A stretch of DNA of 64,000 nt from Kribbella soli (lineage in GTDB: Bacteria; Actinomycetota; Actinomycetes; Propionibacteriales; Kribbellaceae): positions 806,001 through 870,000 of the forward strand of contig NZ_SJJZ01000004.1 of NCBI RefSeq assembly GCF_004331345.1. Direction: 5' to 3'. Within the stretch, counting starts at the first letter, position 1, and each line of letters begins with the position of its first letter. Both the position numbers and the translations under genes were made by a program. Of this stretch, positions 36,299 to 45,634 are shown piece after piece. The notes below the pieces were generated by a model, which saw only the letters and a program-made list of their open reading frames with translations, had not been told where the DNA came from and did not search any database.

Positions 36299-37207
36299 AT
36301 GCGTGCCATCACTGTCCGGGACCGCGAGGCCGAAGGCTACGGGCTGTCCCTGACCGAGTTGCCCTACCCCCACGCCGCCGAGAACGACGTCATCGTGGAG
36401 GTCCACGCCGCCGGGTTCATCCGAGACGAGCCGAACTGGCCCGGGACCTGGACCGACCGCGCCGGCCGCGACCGCACGCCGAGCGTCCTCGGCCACGAAG
36501 CGTCCGGTGTGGTCGTCGAGCTCGGCTACGGTACGACGGGTCTCACGGTCGGCCAGCGTGTCTTCGGGCTGACCGACTGGGCCCGCAACGGTTCGCTCGC
36601 CGAGTACACCGCCGTGGAGGCCCGCAACCTGGCTCCGCTCCCCGCCGACGTGGACCACGTCACCGGTGCCGCTCTGGTGATGCCCGGTCTGACGGCCTGG
36701 CAGGCGCTGTTCGACCACGCTCACCTGCAAGCAGGCCAAACCGTCCTGATCCACGGCGCCGGCGGCTCCGTCGGATCCGTCGCCGTACAACTGGCCCGCG
36801 AGACCGGAGCCCACATCATCGGCACCGGCCGGGCGTCCGACCGGGACCTCGCCGGCACCCTGGGCGCCCACGAGTTCCTCGACCTGGACAGCGACCGCCT
36901 CGAGGACGCCGGCGAGGTCGACGTGGTGTTCGACGTGATCGGCGGCGAGATCCGCGACCGCTCCACCGCCCTGTTGCGCCCCGGCGGCACCCTAGTCACC
37001 GTCGCCGACCCGCCAACCGTGCACCCTCGCAACGGGAAATCAATCTTCTTCGTAGTCGAGCCCAACCGCGAACAATCAACTCAACTGGCCACCCGCCTCC
37101 GCAACGGGCAACTCACACCACTCGTAACGGCCGTCCACGACCTCTCTGCCGTCCCCACCGCGTTCGCGGAACACACACGCGGCAGGATCATCATCAAACT
37201 GAAATGA
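36299..37207 (+). CDS. Zinc-independent medium-chain dehydrogenase/quinone oxidoreductase
   Basis: A 302-residue MDR-family enzyme with the GroES-like N-terminal domain (IVEVHAAGFIRDEPNW, VLGHEASGVVVELG), the quinone-oxidoreductase-type motif LTAWQALFDHA, and the NADPH-binding motif GAGGSVGSVAVQLA. Zinc-ligand residues of alcohol dehydrogenases are absent, pointing to an NADP-dependent enone or quinone reductase. The ATG at 36299 has an AAAGGA site before it. The start is 148 bp from the divergent lipoprotein gene. Confidence 0.92.
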   Translation: MRAITVRDREAEGYGLSLTELPYPHAAENDVIVEVHAAGFIRDEPNWPGTWTDRAGRDRTPSVLGHEASGVVVELGYGTTGLTVGQRVFGLTDWARNGSLAEYTAVEARNLAPLPADVDHVTGAALVMPGLTAWQALFDHAHLQAGQTVLIHGAGGSVGSVAVQLARETGAHIIGTGRASDRDLAGTLGAHEFLDLDSDRLEDAGEVDVVFDVIGGEIRDRSTALLRPGGTLVTVADPPTVHPRNGKSIFFVVEPNREQSTQLATRLRNGQLTPLVTAVHDLSAVPTAFAEHTRGRIIIKLK

Positions 37208-37232
37208 CACGGTTCCCCAGAGCCCCGAGGCG

Positions 37233-38069
37233 TCAGTTGGGTAGCCAGGTCCAGGGGAGGTTGGGACGGCAGTCCTTGGGAGCAGGGAGTGGCCTTTCCG
37301 AGCCGATCAAGGAGTATTTGCGGCCCGTCGGGTCGGCGCGGCAGGCGACCTCGTCGGCCCTGCGGTCGGCCTCTGTCTCGGCGCTGGTGTAGACGAGGTT
37401 TCCGGTGGCGTCGTACCCGCGAACGACGTACGGGCGAGGGCTACTGTCGGTCTGCGCCTTGCTGGCCGGCACGGACCTGACCGGGGCGTAGTAGAAGCCG
37501 TTGCGGAGCAGGGCTTCGACCGGCTCGCCGCCGAGCGGCGTGACGGTGATGCGCCTGACCGATTTCACGTACCCGCCGCTGCCCGGCCCGCCCGCCTGCA
37601 CCTCGTTGAACAACCCCAGCCTCGGTGTTTCCGCGGTACCCGAGACCAGGACTCCGGCCTGGTTGAACCCGCAGTTCACCCACATGCCGTCGCCGTAGCC
37701 GACGACCCACGTCCGGACATGAGCGTCGCCGGGTGGGTTCACGAACCGGAAGCCGTCGAGGACCGCGTGGCCCGTGGACGTCGCGAGGTTGTAGCTGACC
37801 AGGCAGCGCTGACCGAGATGCGCCTTCTCCCCCGCGCTCAACGGCTCGACCGCCGGCGCCGACGCAACCTGCTCAAGGCGCGGGTTGCCGTTTCTCAGAG
37901 CCAAGCCAAGAGCCACGACCAGGACGACCGCCGCGACCGCGGCCAACGGAACGAGCAGTCGGCGGCGTGACGGCGTACCGGATTCGCTCTCGAGGATCGA
38001 GATCAGTTCGTCGCGCTGACGCTCTCGGGTCGACGGGCGCAGGTCACCGTCGGGCAGCAGAATGTTCAT
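37233..38069 (-). CDS. Membrane-anchored partner protein of the ECF sigma factor
   Basis: A 278-residue protein. The cytoplasmic leader of about 34 residues (STRERQRDELISILES) precedes one transmembrane helix (LLVPLAAVAAVVLVVALGLAL), followed by a 220-residue extracytoplasmic domain without a recognised fold. It overlaps the sigma-factor gene by 4 bp (ATGA). That coupling and topology suggest a regulator of the sigma factor, but no zinc-binding anti-sigma motif (HxxxCxxC) is present, so classical anti-sigma function is uncertain. Confidence 0.8.
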   Translation of the reverse strand: MNILLPDGDLRPSTRERQRDELISILESESGTPSRRRLLVPLAAVAAVVLVVALGLALRNGNPRLEQVASAPAVEPLSAGEKAHLGQRCLVSYNLATSTGHAVLDGFRFVNPPGDAHVRTWVVGYGDGMWVNCGFNQAGVLVSGTAETPRLGLFNEVQAGGPGSGGYVKSVRRITVTPLGGEPVEALLRNGFYYAPVRSVPASKAQTDSSPRPYVVRGYDATGNLVYTSAETEADRRADEVACRADPTGRKYSLIGSERPLPAPKDCRPNLPWTWLPN

Positions 38070-38644
38070 GCCTGGGTCTCCAGATTGAGTTCGCGCAGAT
38101 GCTTTCGAGCGCGGGACAACCGCGACTTGACCGTGCCGATCGGTACGTCGAGCGCTACCGCCGCCGCGGCCTGATCGAGTCCTGCCCAGACGCACAGCTC
38201 GACGATCTCGAGTTCCTGTCTGGGCAGGCGTTTCATCGACGCCTGGACCGCCCGGATCCGGCGGTCGTCATCGAGCCGCCGCGCCACGTCGTCCGCAGGG
38301 TCCTCGACCTCGCTGTGGATGAGATGCGCGGCGGCCAGCGCGCGGCGGTAACGAAGCTTGCTCCGCCACTCGTTGCGGGCGGTGTAGTCGGCCGTCCGAA
38401 GCAGCCAGGGCAGAGCCGAGTCACGATCGAGCACAATGTCACCCCGTCGCCGCCATGCCTGCAGGAAGACCGCGGACGTCAGGTCCTCCGCGTCACTCCA
38501 GGACCCGGTCCGGCGGTGCAGGAAGTTGTAGATCGCCCGGGCATGCCGGTCGTACAGCTGCGCGAACGCCTCGGAGTCGCCCTCCGCGGCTCGATCCCAC
38601 AGATCCCGATCCGAGACAGCAGGCAAAGCCCGTATGCCGCTCAC
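38066..38644 (-). CDS. ECF RNA polymerase sigma factor
   Basis: A 192-residue sigma-70 family protein with region 2 (AFAQLYDRHARAIYNFLHRR, DAEDLTSAVFLQAW) and region 4 (LPRQELEIVELCVWAG, VPIGTVKSRLSRARKHLRE). Group-4 size. It is transcribed with the membrane partner that overlaps its stop. It would redirect polymerase in response to an envelope signal. The genomic island border lies about 180 bp upstream of its start. Confidence 0.93.
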   Translation of the reverse strand: MSGIRALPAVSDRDLWDRAAEGDSEAFAQLYDRHARAIYNFLHRRTGSWSDAEDLTSAVFLQAWRRRGDIVLDRDSALPWLLRTADYTARNEWRSKLRYRRALAAAHLIHSEVEDPADDVARRLDDDRRIRAVQASMKRLPRQELEIVELCVWAGLDQAAAAVALDVPIGTVKSRLSRARKHLRELNLETQA

Positions 38645-39875
38645 TCCACACTCCCCTCACGATTGCCCTTGCAATCGTTAGGTGTCGGCGCGAGCAGACG
38701 GGTTCCCGATCAGACGATGATTCCCTCCGCGAGCGAGCCACTCCGCAGCGAACCCAGCCAATCGGCTGAGTACAGGCTGACCCAGAGGTCCGGGAACGGA
38801 GCCAACAGACGCCTGACCTGGGAATTTGTAGGCCCCTGGGACTCGACCCACAACCCGCGGACTATGGAATGCGTCTGCTCATCGGTTGTCATCCACTGCC
38901 AAACCTACCCATGACCTGCGGATTCATACGACCAGGCTGCGCATCCGTGACCGTGCACAGTCATCGGCCTCCGTTGATTCTCCTGAGTAGAGGCGGAGAA
39001 CTCACAACTGAACCGGTCTGTCCCGAGCCGGAAGGAACCGTGTCCAGACCTCACAACTGCCATCAAGACCCTCCCTAGCGGACATCCACGGGCCAGCCAG
39101 TTGCAGGGTCATCTGCGGGGCAGGTCTTCTCCGGGAATCACGACGTGCGCACACAATTAAGCCTCGTCACGCACCTGGGCATGGCGGAGAGTTTGGCCAG
39201 TATGCCGGGAAATTGTCGGCACAGCGCTACGGCGACCACCTATATGCCAGCTCGAGGCCGTCGGCCTTCGTATGAGCAGCACGGGCTTGCTTGCAGTACC
39301 GGCGCGCCTACCGCGCGACGCCCGCGGAGCGACCGCAGGTAGGGACTTGGTGGGGGGAAGTGCCGGGGCACCGGGATTGGATGTGCCGAGACGACGACAC
39401 TCGAGTCACCGCAAGATCCAAGCACCGCCACAGCCACTCCCGGACGCGGCTTAACGACGACACACCTACCCGGCCGCGCACAGAGAGATCCGGCTAATAT
39501 ACGGCCAGTGGAGGGAAGGTCTGGACCTTCGGGACGAGTCATTGCGCAGGTGCGCGCTTGCACCTTCACATCGCTCGACAAGTCGAGGCAACGCCGGGGC
39601 GGTCCGAAAGGCGTCGCTATTGCCGCCCATGCCGCGACAATCACTAGCAGCTTCGAGGGGATCTGAATGCAGGACACGGTGATGGGGTCCCTCAGAGTCT
39701 TGCGGCCTCCCCGGAACCAGCCTTCTCTGTTGCCGTTGGTCAGGCAGAGAACGGTCGTCTCTGTTCAGGGAGCACACCCTCGACACCCGACGCTGTTCTT
39801 AGCAACCGTACGACGGCAGACTTGTTCAAGCCTGCGCTTCCGCTGCCCGGGAGAACCCGAGATGGTCGTCAAGAC
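38645..39875. other. 1.2-kb stretch without a convincing gene, left end of the island
   Basis: Apart from the decayed tRNA-Lys piece at 38828-38861, I see no reading frame with protein-like composition or a ribosome binding site. The short open frames on both strands (for example near 39145-39497 and 39240-39786) encode Arg/Pro/Ser-rich strings without recognisable motifs. Base composition is more even than in the flanking chromosome. The stretch could hold eroded genes or the leader of the ABC operon. Confidence 0.5.
38828..38861 (-). repeat. Decayed copy of the tRNA-Lys 3' half (island attachment-site remnant)
   Basis: The 34 bases match the 3' half of the intact tRNA-Lys at 46755-46790 in the same orientation, from the anticodon-arm stem through the T arm to the 3' end. 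Only two single-base deletions separate them, one in the acceptor region and one in the T loop. Similarity stops at the anticodon loop. This is the expected leftover when an integrative element enters a tRNA 3' end. Confidence 0.8.
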
Positions 39876-40862
39876 ATGTCGATGATCGTTGCGGAACATC
39901 TGGTCAAGCAGTTCCATCGCCGAGCCTCAGCAGAAGGCCCCGCCTCCAGGTTCCGGTCGTGGTTCGCGGCCCGTGAGGCCGTCCGGGCAGTCGATGACAT
40001 CAGCCTCACCGTCGACAAAGGCGAAATAGTCGGATTCCTAGGTCCGAACGGGGCGGGAAAATCCACGACCATCAAGATGCTCACCGGGATCCTGGTGCCG
40101 ACCGCCGGTCGGGTCGAGGTCGCCGGCATCGTGCCGTGGCGGCATCGGCGTCGTAACGCACTCAACATCGGTGTCGTATTCGGTCAGCGATCTCAGCTCT
40201 GGTTTGATCTGCCGCTGCGCCGATCGTTGGAGGCAATTCGGGACTTGTACTCGGTGTCTGCTGCCGACTACCGCCTTCGTATGAGTCAGTTCGACGATCT
40301 ACTTGACCTCGGCTCCTTTCTCGATACTCCGGTTCGATCGTTGTCGCTCGGGCAGCGCATACGCGGTGACCTTGCTGCGGCGACTCTGTATCGCCCACCA
40401 GTCCTCTATCTCGACGAACCCACGGTTGGACTCGACGTCGTGGCCAAGGTCGCCCTACGTGACCTCATCACGAGCCTGAACGTTGACGGCCAAACGACCG
40501 TAATGCTCACGACGCATGACATGGATGATGTCGAGCAACTGTGCCAACGCATCATGGTCATCGACGGCGGAAGAATGTTGTACGAGGGCGACCTCAACGA
40601 CCTCAAGCGACGATTCGCCCCCTATCGCGATCTGATCGTCACGCCGCGGTCCCCGGGCGATGCTGACCGAATCGATTCAGGCCTCGCTACACGCGTCAGT
40701 TCGCCAGGATCCGCAAAGGTAACCCTGCGCTTCGACCCCGAGGAGGTGTCAGCGCCGGAGGTCATCCAGTCGGTATCGAGCCAGTTCGACGTGTCCGATC
40801 TCTCGCTCCTCGATCCTCAGCTGGAAGACGTCGTACGCCGCCTTTACGGAGACAGCCCGTGA
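39876..40862 (+). CDS. ABC transporter ATP-binding protein of an ABC-2 exporter
   Basis: A 328-residue ATPase with Walker A GPNGAGKST, Q-loop GQRSQLW, a slightly altered signature LSLGQRIRGDLA, Walker B VLYLDEPTVGLD and switch His in TTHDMDD. The C-terminal extension (about 230-328) is typical of exporters of the COG4586 type. The start is ATG at 39876 or 39882; no strong ribosome binding site is visible. The first permease overlaps by 4 bp (GTGA), forming a three-gene operon. The substrate is unknown. Confidence 0.92.
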   Translation: MSMIVAEHLVKQFHRRASAEGPASRFRSWFAAREAVRAVDDISLTVDKGEIVGFLGPNGAGKSTTIKMLTGILVPTAGRVEVAGIVPWRHRRRNALNIGVVFGQRSQLWFDLPLRRSLEAIRDLYSVSAADYRLRMSQFDDLLDLGSFLDTPVRSLSLGQRIRGDLAAATLYRPPVLYLDEPTVGLDVVAKVALRDLITSLNVDGQTTVMLTTHDMDDVEQLCQRIMVIDGGRMLYEGDLNDLKRRFAPYRDLIVTPRSPGDADRIDSGLATRVSSPGSAKVTLRFDPEEVSAPEVIQSVSSQFDVSDLSLLDPQLEDVVRRLYGDSP

Positions 40863-41659
40863 GGGCAGCGCTTCGCGGGACAGCGGCGATGGTCCGCCTT
40901 GGAGCACAGTCGGCATTTCACTTTCGTGTCAACATTGGGATCAGCGTCGTCGGTGCCTGTTTGCAGGCCGCCCTACTGGTCGTCGTGTGGCGAAATGTCT
41001 ATGCGAACCGTCAAGCTGTGCAGGGTGTCGACGTCGACCTTGCTGTTCAATATGCGATCCTCTCTGTCGCGGTCGCCCATCTGGCACTGCCGTTCCGGCT
41101 GTCCTCCCTCCCCGAGCGTGTCCGTCTGGGCGCGATCGCCACAGACGTCATCCGCCCTCTTGGCGTCACGTCTCAGAACCTCGCCCATAGCGTCGGTGAA
41201 GCAGCCGCGGCCTTGCCCGGATCGGTCGCTGCTCTAATTGTGGGCTGGGCACTCGGTGGCATCAGCGATCCTCCGGATCTATGGGCGGGTGGCCTCTTTG
41301 TGCTGAGCGTCGGACTCGGACTTCTGATGGCATGGACCATGAACTTGACAGTGGCGATGATCGCGTTTTGGACCACCGATACTCGTGGCGCGTTCTATAT
41401 TTACCGGACCATCGCAACCTTCTGCTCCGGCGCAATCGTCCCCTTATGGTTCATGCCAGAACGGCTCGCACACATACTGAACGCACTGCCTTTCAGATTC
41501 CAAGTATTTGGCCCACTCGAAATATGGTTCGGGCAGGTGACATCGGATCAGTCAAAGCAACTATTGATTCAACAAGTTGGGTGGCTCGCACTACTACTCG
41601 CGTTGCTGCACCTGGTCGCCAGTCGCGCTCTACGAGTGGTGGTAGTTAATGGCGGGTAA
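40859..41659 (+). CDS. ABC-2 family permease, first subunit
   Basis: A 266-residue integral membrane protein with about six transmembrane helices and the pattern of the ABC2_membrane_6 permeases paired with COG4586-type ATPases. Examples are INIGISVVGACLQAALLVVVW, GLFVLSVGLGLLMAWTMNLTVAMIAFWT and a conserved-looking YRTIATFCSGAIVPLWFMPE. GTG start overlapping the ATPase stop. It overlaps the second permease by 11 bp, so the subunits are presumably made in equal amounts. Confidence 0.88.
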   Translation: MRAALRGTAAMVRLGAQSAFHFRVNIGISVVGACLQAALLVVVWRNVYANRQAVQGVDVDLAVQYAILSVAVAHLALPFRLSSLPERVRLGAIATDVIRPLGVTSQNLAHSVGEAAAALPGSVAALIVGWALGGISDPPDLWAGGLFVLSVGLGLLMAWTMNLTVAMIAFWTTDTRGAFYIYRTIATFCSGAIVPLWFMPERLAHILNALPFRFQVFGPLEIWFGQVTSDQSKQLLIQQVGWLALLLALLHLVASRALRVVVVNGG

Positions 41660-42455
41660 CACCCTTACTGTCTTCCGAGTCCTCATCCGATTGAGCCTGG
41701 CATCCGAGCTACAATATCGAGGCAACCTGCTCCAATCCTTGATCGGTGGCGCCGCAGCACAGGCGACCCAGCTGTTGTTGATCGGCGTGATCCTCAATTC
41801 GTTTGGGGCAATAGGCGGTTGGTCCGCCAGTGAAATCATGCTGCTGGTAGGATTGCGCATGGCAGGGCATGCGGTCTATGCGTTCTTCTTTAGGCGCGTC
41901 ATCGACAACGATCGTGTCGTCCACACCGGAGAATTCGATCGGTATCTCCTCAGACCTATCTCGCCGTTCTTGCAGCTGTTGACGCGCCAGTTCAATCTTC
42001 AACAACTGGGAGACGTTGTCATCGCGGCAGCGGTCCTGGGAACCGCGGTTCGCAACGCATCGATCGACTGGAACGTTGGACTGGCGCTCTTTTGTGGCGC
42101 TTCGGTCATCGGTGGCGGGCTCATCGAGGCTTCTCTCCAGACGCTCCGCGCGGCAGCAGCATTTCGCCTCAAAAATACCGATGCCCTCACCGGAACAATT
42201 GACAGTTTGGTTGGAACATACTCGAACTTTCCCTTGCAGATCTTCGGAGGGGCTGCCTCCGCATTCTTCACGTTCGCCGTCCCGTTGGCATTCATTGCAT
42301 GGGCGCCGGCCGCCGTCTTACTCAATCGAGGTGCGGATCTGGGCTTCCCGACGGAAATCGCCTGGGCTACGCCTGCCTACGGGCCAATCTTGATGACGTT
42401 CGCCGTCGCCATCTACCATCTTGAGTCACGGCACTATTCGAGCCCCGGGAGCTAG
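41649..42455 (+). CDS. ABC-2 family permease, second subunit
   Basis: A 268-residue membrane protein with about six helices and the same family plan as the first permease. It includes a cytoplasmic RRVIDNDRVVHTGEFDRYLLRPISPFLQLL stretch diagnostic of this group (read as two shorter blocks: GEFDRYLLRPISPF). The two permeases probably form a heterodimer with the ATPase as an exporter. It is the last gene of the operon. A TTG-started dehydrogenase follows after 130 bp. Confidence 0.88.
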   Translation: MAGNTLTVFRVLIRLSLASELQYRGNLLQSLIGGAAAQATQLLLIGVILNSFGAIGGWSASEIMLLVGLRMAGHAVYAFFFRRVIDNDRVVHTGEFDRYLLRPISPFLQLLTRQFNLQQLGDVVIAAAVLGTAVRNASIDWNVGLALFCGASVIGGGLIEASLQTLRAAAAFRLKNTDALTGTIDSLVGTYSNFPLQIFGGAASAFFTFAVPLAFIAWAPAAVLLNRGADLGFPTEIAWATPAYGPILMTFAVAIYHLESRHYSSPGS

Positions 42456-42585
42456 CGACCACGAAGCTGGCCACTTTTTAAGCACACCCCCAGCTCGCTC
42501 AGAGCCCGCACAGCGAGCAGCATAACGCAACCAACAATGAACGGACAATATTCCGGCGCCGGGAGAAAAGGAAGGAAGTGTCGCG

Positions 42586-43674
42586 TTGAGAGCGAATCCA
42601 GAGCCGCTACGCGTGGGAATGGTTGGTTGTGGCCGCGTCAGTTCGAAATATATCGAAGCAATTCGCGCTGCCGACCGATTGATACTGGCCACATGTACTG
42701 ATTTGAACCTGGCTAACGCGCAAGCCGTCGCAGATGCTCACGGATTCGACGTCGCTGATTCGCTTGAAGCTCTGCTCCAGGATGAGTCGGTGGATATTGT
42801 ACTCAACCTGACACCTCCTCATGCGCACGAGGCCGTCACCGTCTCGGCTCTTGAGGCCGGAAAGCACGTCTATTCGGAGAAACCGCTCGCCACAACGCGG
42901 GAGGCGGCGCGTCTAGTTATGCACACAGCGGCGTCGTCCACCTGCCTCCTTGCATGTGCGCCAGATCAGATCCTCACCGGGGCTATGCGGGGAGCCCGCG
43001 AGATGATCGACGCCGGGCGAATCGGAAACCCGATCGCCGCGACCGCTTTCATGATGAATCGCGGCCATGAACAATGGCATCCCGATCCGGCCGGCTATTA
43101 TGCACCACCGGGAGGCGGACCATTCTACAACCGGGCCGGCTACTACGTGGGGGCACTTATTAACCTGTTCGGTCCGGTTGCCGAGGTTTCGGCTATGGGA
43201 CGAATCACGTGGCCCAGCCGCGAAATCAAGACAGGATCCAAGGCTGGCGATCTGATATCGGTGGAGGTCCCGACGCACATATCCGCAAATCTAGCCTTCG
43301 AAAACGGCGTAATTGCAACCGTCGTGATGAGTTTCGATGTCTGGAACACCAGCCTGCCAAGAATCGAGATCTACGGCTCGGAAGCGACCGTCGTGTTGCC
43401 TGACCCAGTCAGCAACAACGGCAACGTTCTCTTCCTACCGCAGTATGAGAGCGAAGCTCAGAACATCCCGATGCGACAGTCGCAGGACCTCGGCACCGGG
43501 ATACGCGATCTGGCTTCAGCCATTGATAACAACCGCCAGCCAATATTGCATGCCGGTCTTGCTTATCACATCGTCGATATCATGGAATCCGTACACGTCT
43601 CCATTACTCAAGGCAGCACTCAGCAGATAGAGAGCTCTTGCCTGCGACCGGAGTTGAGCGTCCTAACGCCGTAA
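42586..43674 (+). CDS. Gfo/Idh/MocA-family dehydrogenase (island)
   Basis: A 362-residue NAD(P)-dependent sugar dehydrogenase-type protein. Rossmann motif VGMVGCGRVSSKY, catalytic-Lys motif VYSEKPLATT, and a C-terminal domain with GGGPFYNRAGYYVGALINL. Its codon use is more A/T-rich than the chromosomal homologue at 33527. The start appears to be TTG at 42586 behind an AAGGAAG site; no earlier in-frame start survives. Together with the glycosyltransferase and exporter it suggests tailoring of a glycosylated product, which is inference. Confidence 0.87.
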   Translation: MRANPEPLRVGMVGCGRVSSKYIEAIRAADRLILATCTDLNLANAQAVADAHGFDVADSLEALLQDESVDIVLNLTPPHAHEAVTVSALEAGKHVYSEKPLATTREAARLVMHTAASSTCLLACAPDQILTGAMRGAREMIDAGRIGNPIAATAFMMNRGHEQWHPDPAGYYAPPGGGPFYNRAGYYVGALINLFGPVAEVSAMGRITWPSREIKTGSKAGDLISVEVPTHISANLAFENGVIATVVMSFDVWNTSLPRIEIYGSEATVVLPDPVSNNGNVLFLPQYESEAQNIPMRQSQDLGTGIRDLASAIDNNRQPILHAGLAYHIVDIMESVHVSITQGSTQQIESSCLRPELSVLTP

Positions 43675-43690
43675 GGCGACAGCCGCCGTC

Positions 43691-44854
43691 CTACAAGTTC
43701 GCGAACCTAGCAATTTGATCGACCGCGATCGCAGCTCCGTCGCCATGGAGCCGCGCGCGCCAGTGTGCGACATTTGACCGGACCTGGCTATCGGAGGAAA
43801 GATGCTCAGCTACTGAGCGGACCTCCGCCCATGGAATGACAGGAAGGTGAGTGGCCTGCGGGCGGAGAACGCGCCCGAGACCCATTCGCTCCATCCACTT
43901 GGCATTGAGTTCTCGCTCTGGACTTGGATTGAGGACGATAACTGACGGCAGTGATGCCTGGATGCAACTCAGACAGGATCCGTGGCCTCCGATGGTAACT
44001 GCGCACTTGGCAGTTCTTGCCACGACGCTCATGTCGAACATCACCCTTATGGAAGTTTGGCCAAATTGAGATGAATCACGAAGACGCCGCGCTGCATCGT
44101 CGTCACCTGTCGCTATCATGATTCTGCTACCAAGATCACCGAACGCATCCATGAACTCCTCCGCTCGCGCAGCGTCGAACATTGTTCTGTAGAAGAATAT
44201 TCCGCCTCGCTCGGTGTCATGATTGCCACCTGGTGCGCCGGGATCACTTAGCATTGTCAGTGGGCCAACATGCTTCACATTCTCAACTGGCTGACAACCT
44301 GGAACTGGATCGAATTCGGGGATACTCGGAACAATGATCAGCCCTCGCGCATACAACTCCCGGAGGTCCCCTCCTATTTCAGGGAGATCATGGGCGGAAA
44401 GGACGCGATTGAATGGCTCCACCGCTAATGACCATGTCCGGCTCGCACCGTCATAGGCAAAACCAACTAGATGCACCTGCTGGCAGATCGAGACAGCCGG
44501 AACACTTGCTGCATTTGCAGCGACTACCACACTCGGCCGATTGTCGTGCACGACCACGTCCGCTCCTGCTCGCGCGATCAAGGCCCCATCGGCTTCAACA
44601 GCATCTCGCACATGATCGTAGTCCCGCCAGCACTGCCAAAGTTCCCGCGGAATCAGGTTGGCGGGGTACACAACTGGCTCACAATTTGCATCTCTAACTA
44701 GCGCGATCTCTGCTTGCACGTTCCGTACCGCAATGGTCACTCGCCAGCCTCGAGCCCTAGCAGCACGGCCGATGACAGCACATCTCGACACGTGCCCAAG
44801 GCCACCTCCCCAGGAGAAGAACAGGAGCGTTGGCAGCGATCCCACGGGCATCAC
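43691..44854 (-). CDS. GT-B fold glycosyltransferase (MGT/MurG-like)
   Basis: A 387-residue protein with a glycosyltransferase family 1-like layout. The N-terminal glycine loop is FFSWGGGLGHVSRC. The C-terminal nucleotide-sugar region has VTIGGHGSCLSCIQASLPSVIV and a later NAKWMERMGLGRVL, the equivalent of the family's E-x-x-N-A-x-x-x-x-x-x-G-x-G tail. No signal peptide or membrane helix. The ATG at 44854 or the next codon can start it. It is convergent with the dehydrogenase gene, 16 bp between stops. Donor and acceptor are unknown. Confidence 0.82.
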   Translation of the reverse strand: MMPVGSLPTLLFFSWGGGLGHVSRCAVIGRAARARGWRVTIAVRNVQAEIALVRDANCEPVVYPANLIPRELWQCWRDYDHVRDAVEADGALIARAGADVVVHDNRPSVVVAANAASVPAVSICQQVHLVGFAYDGASRTWSLAVEPFNRVLSAHDLPEIGGDLRELYARGLIIVPSIPEFDPVPGCQPVENVKHVGPLTMLSDPGAPGGNHDTERGGIFFYRTMFDAARAEEFMDAFGDLGSRIMIATGDDDAARRLRDSSQFGQTSIRVMFDMSVVARTAKCAVTIGGHGSCLSCIQASLPSVIVLNPSPERELNAKWMERMGLGRVLRPQATHLPVIPWAEVRSVAEHLSSDSQVRSNVAHWRARLHGDGAAIAVDQIARFANL

Positions 44855-44941
44855 CTCCGGCTTTCATTGACCCACGCTAATTGGCTCCGACTTCTGGAGT
44901 CACATGACAACAACACCAATCGCATAAGAAATGAGGTCCAT

Positions 44942-45619
44942 GTGGCTCTAGGTGGCCCGCAGGATAGATTACCGCAGCACGGCCTCGGCGACATCGTGGC
45001 TTGGCGATGCATCCAGGAGTCGCGATACGATTCACCAAGGCACATCACGTACGCGATGCCGGCTATTATGCTCAGCGACGCCGGCGATTCGATCGCGATC
45101 CATCACGTGCCACGTTCCGTCCCCAAGCGAAGATCCGGATCGAGAGTGCGGGGGCCTCGCGGGAATCGGATGTTGCCAAACGCTTGGGACGGTTCCTATG
45201 AAGACGCGCCTGCGTTCATGGGCGAGAATGTTCGTGTTCACCTGAAGGACAGGCAATACTCCATCTTACGAAACTGGAACCCTGTAGAGCGACAGTTTCG
45301 CGGCTGGTATATCAACCTCGAACTGCCATGGAAGAGCTCTCATTGCGGCTATGACAGCGCTGACCTGATTTTGGACGTTGTGGCCTCAGACGATCTGAGG
45401 TCGTGGCGGTTAAAAGACGAGGACGAGTTTCGTTGGGCAGGCGACGCAGGAATCCTGGATTCCTCGACCATGAGGTTCGCCGAGCGGCAGGCCAGGTTGG
45501 CGATGGATGACATCGCTCATCTGCGGTGGCCATTCTCGGCAGACTGGTCGCGGTGGGCACCACGGGCCGTATCGTTCGCGCCCAGGCTGCCGACTGGCTG
45601 GGATCAGCTGGACGGTTGA
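44942..45619 (+). CDS. DUF402-domain protein (island)
   Basis: A 225-residue protein with the DUF402 core: GWYINLELPW, then YDSADLILDVV and RLKDEDEFRWAG. The upstream part (IVAWRCIQESRYDSP, IAIHHVPRSV) matches the usual N-terminal beta region. Relatives act as nucleoside diphosphate phosphohydrolases or RNA-binding accessory proteins. The GTG at 44942 with GAGG at 44933 is chosen; farther upstream codons overlap the divergent glycosyltransferase. Function here is uncertain. Confidence 0.78.
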   Translation: MALGGPQDRLPQHGLGDIVAWRCIQESRYDSPRHITYAMPAIMLSDAGDSIAIHHVPRSVPKRRSGSRVRGPRGNRMLPNAWDGSYEDAPAFMGENVRVHLKDRQYSILRNWNPVERQFRGWYINLELPWKSSHCGYDSADLILDVVASDDLRSWRLKDEDEFRWAGDAGILDSSTMRFAERQARLAMDDIAHLRWPFSADWSRWAPRAVSFAPRLPTGWDQLDG

Positions 45620-45634
45620 GCTCAGATACTTCGG

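Noticed and set aside
39145..39786. Several short frames in the island's left end
   Set aside because: They have no ribosome binding site, no motif and irregular composition, so I do not call genes there.
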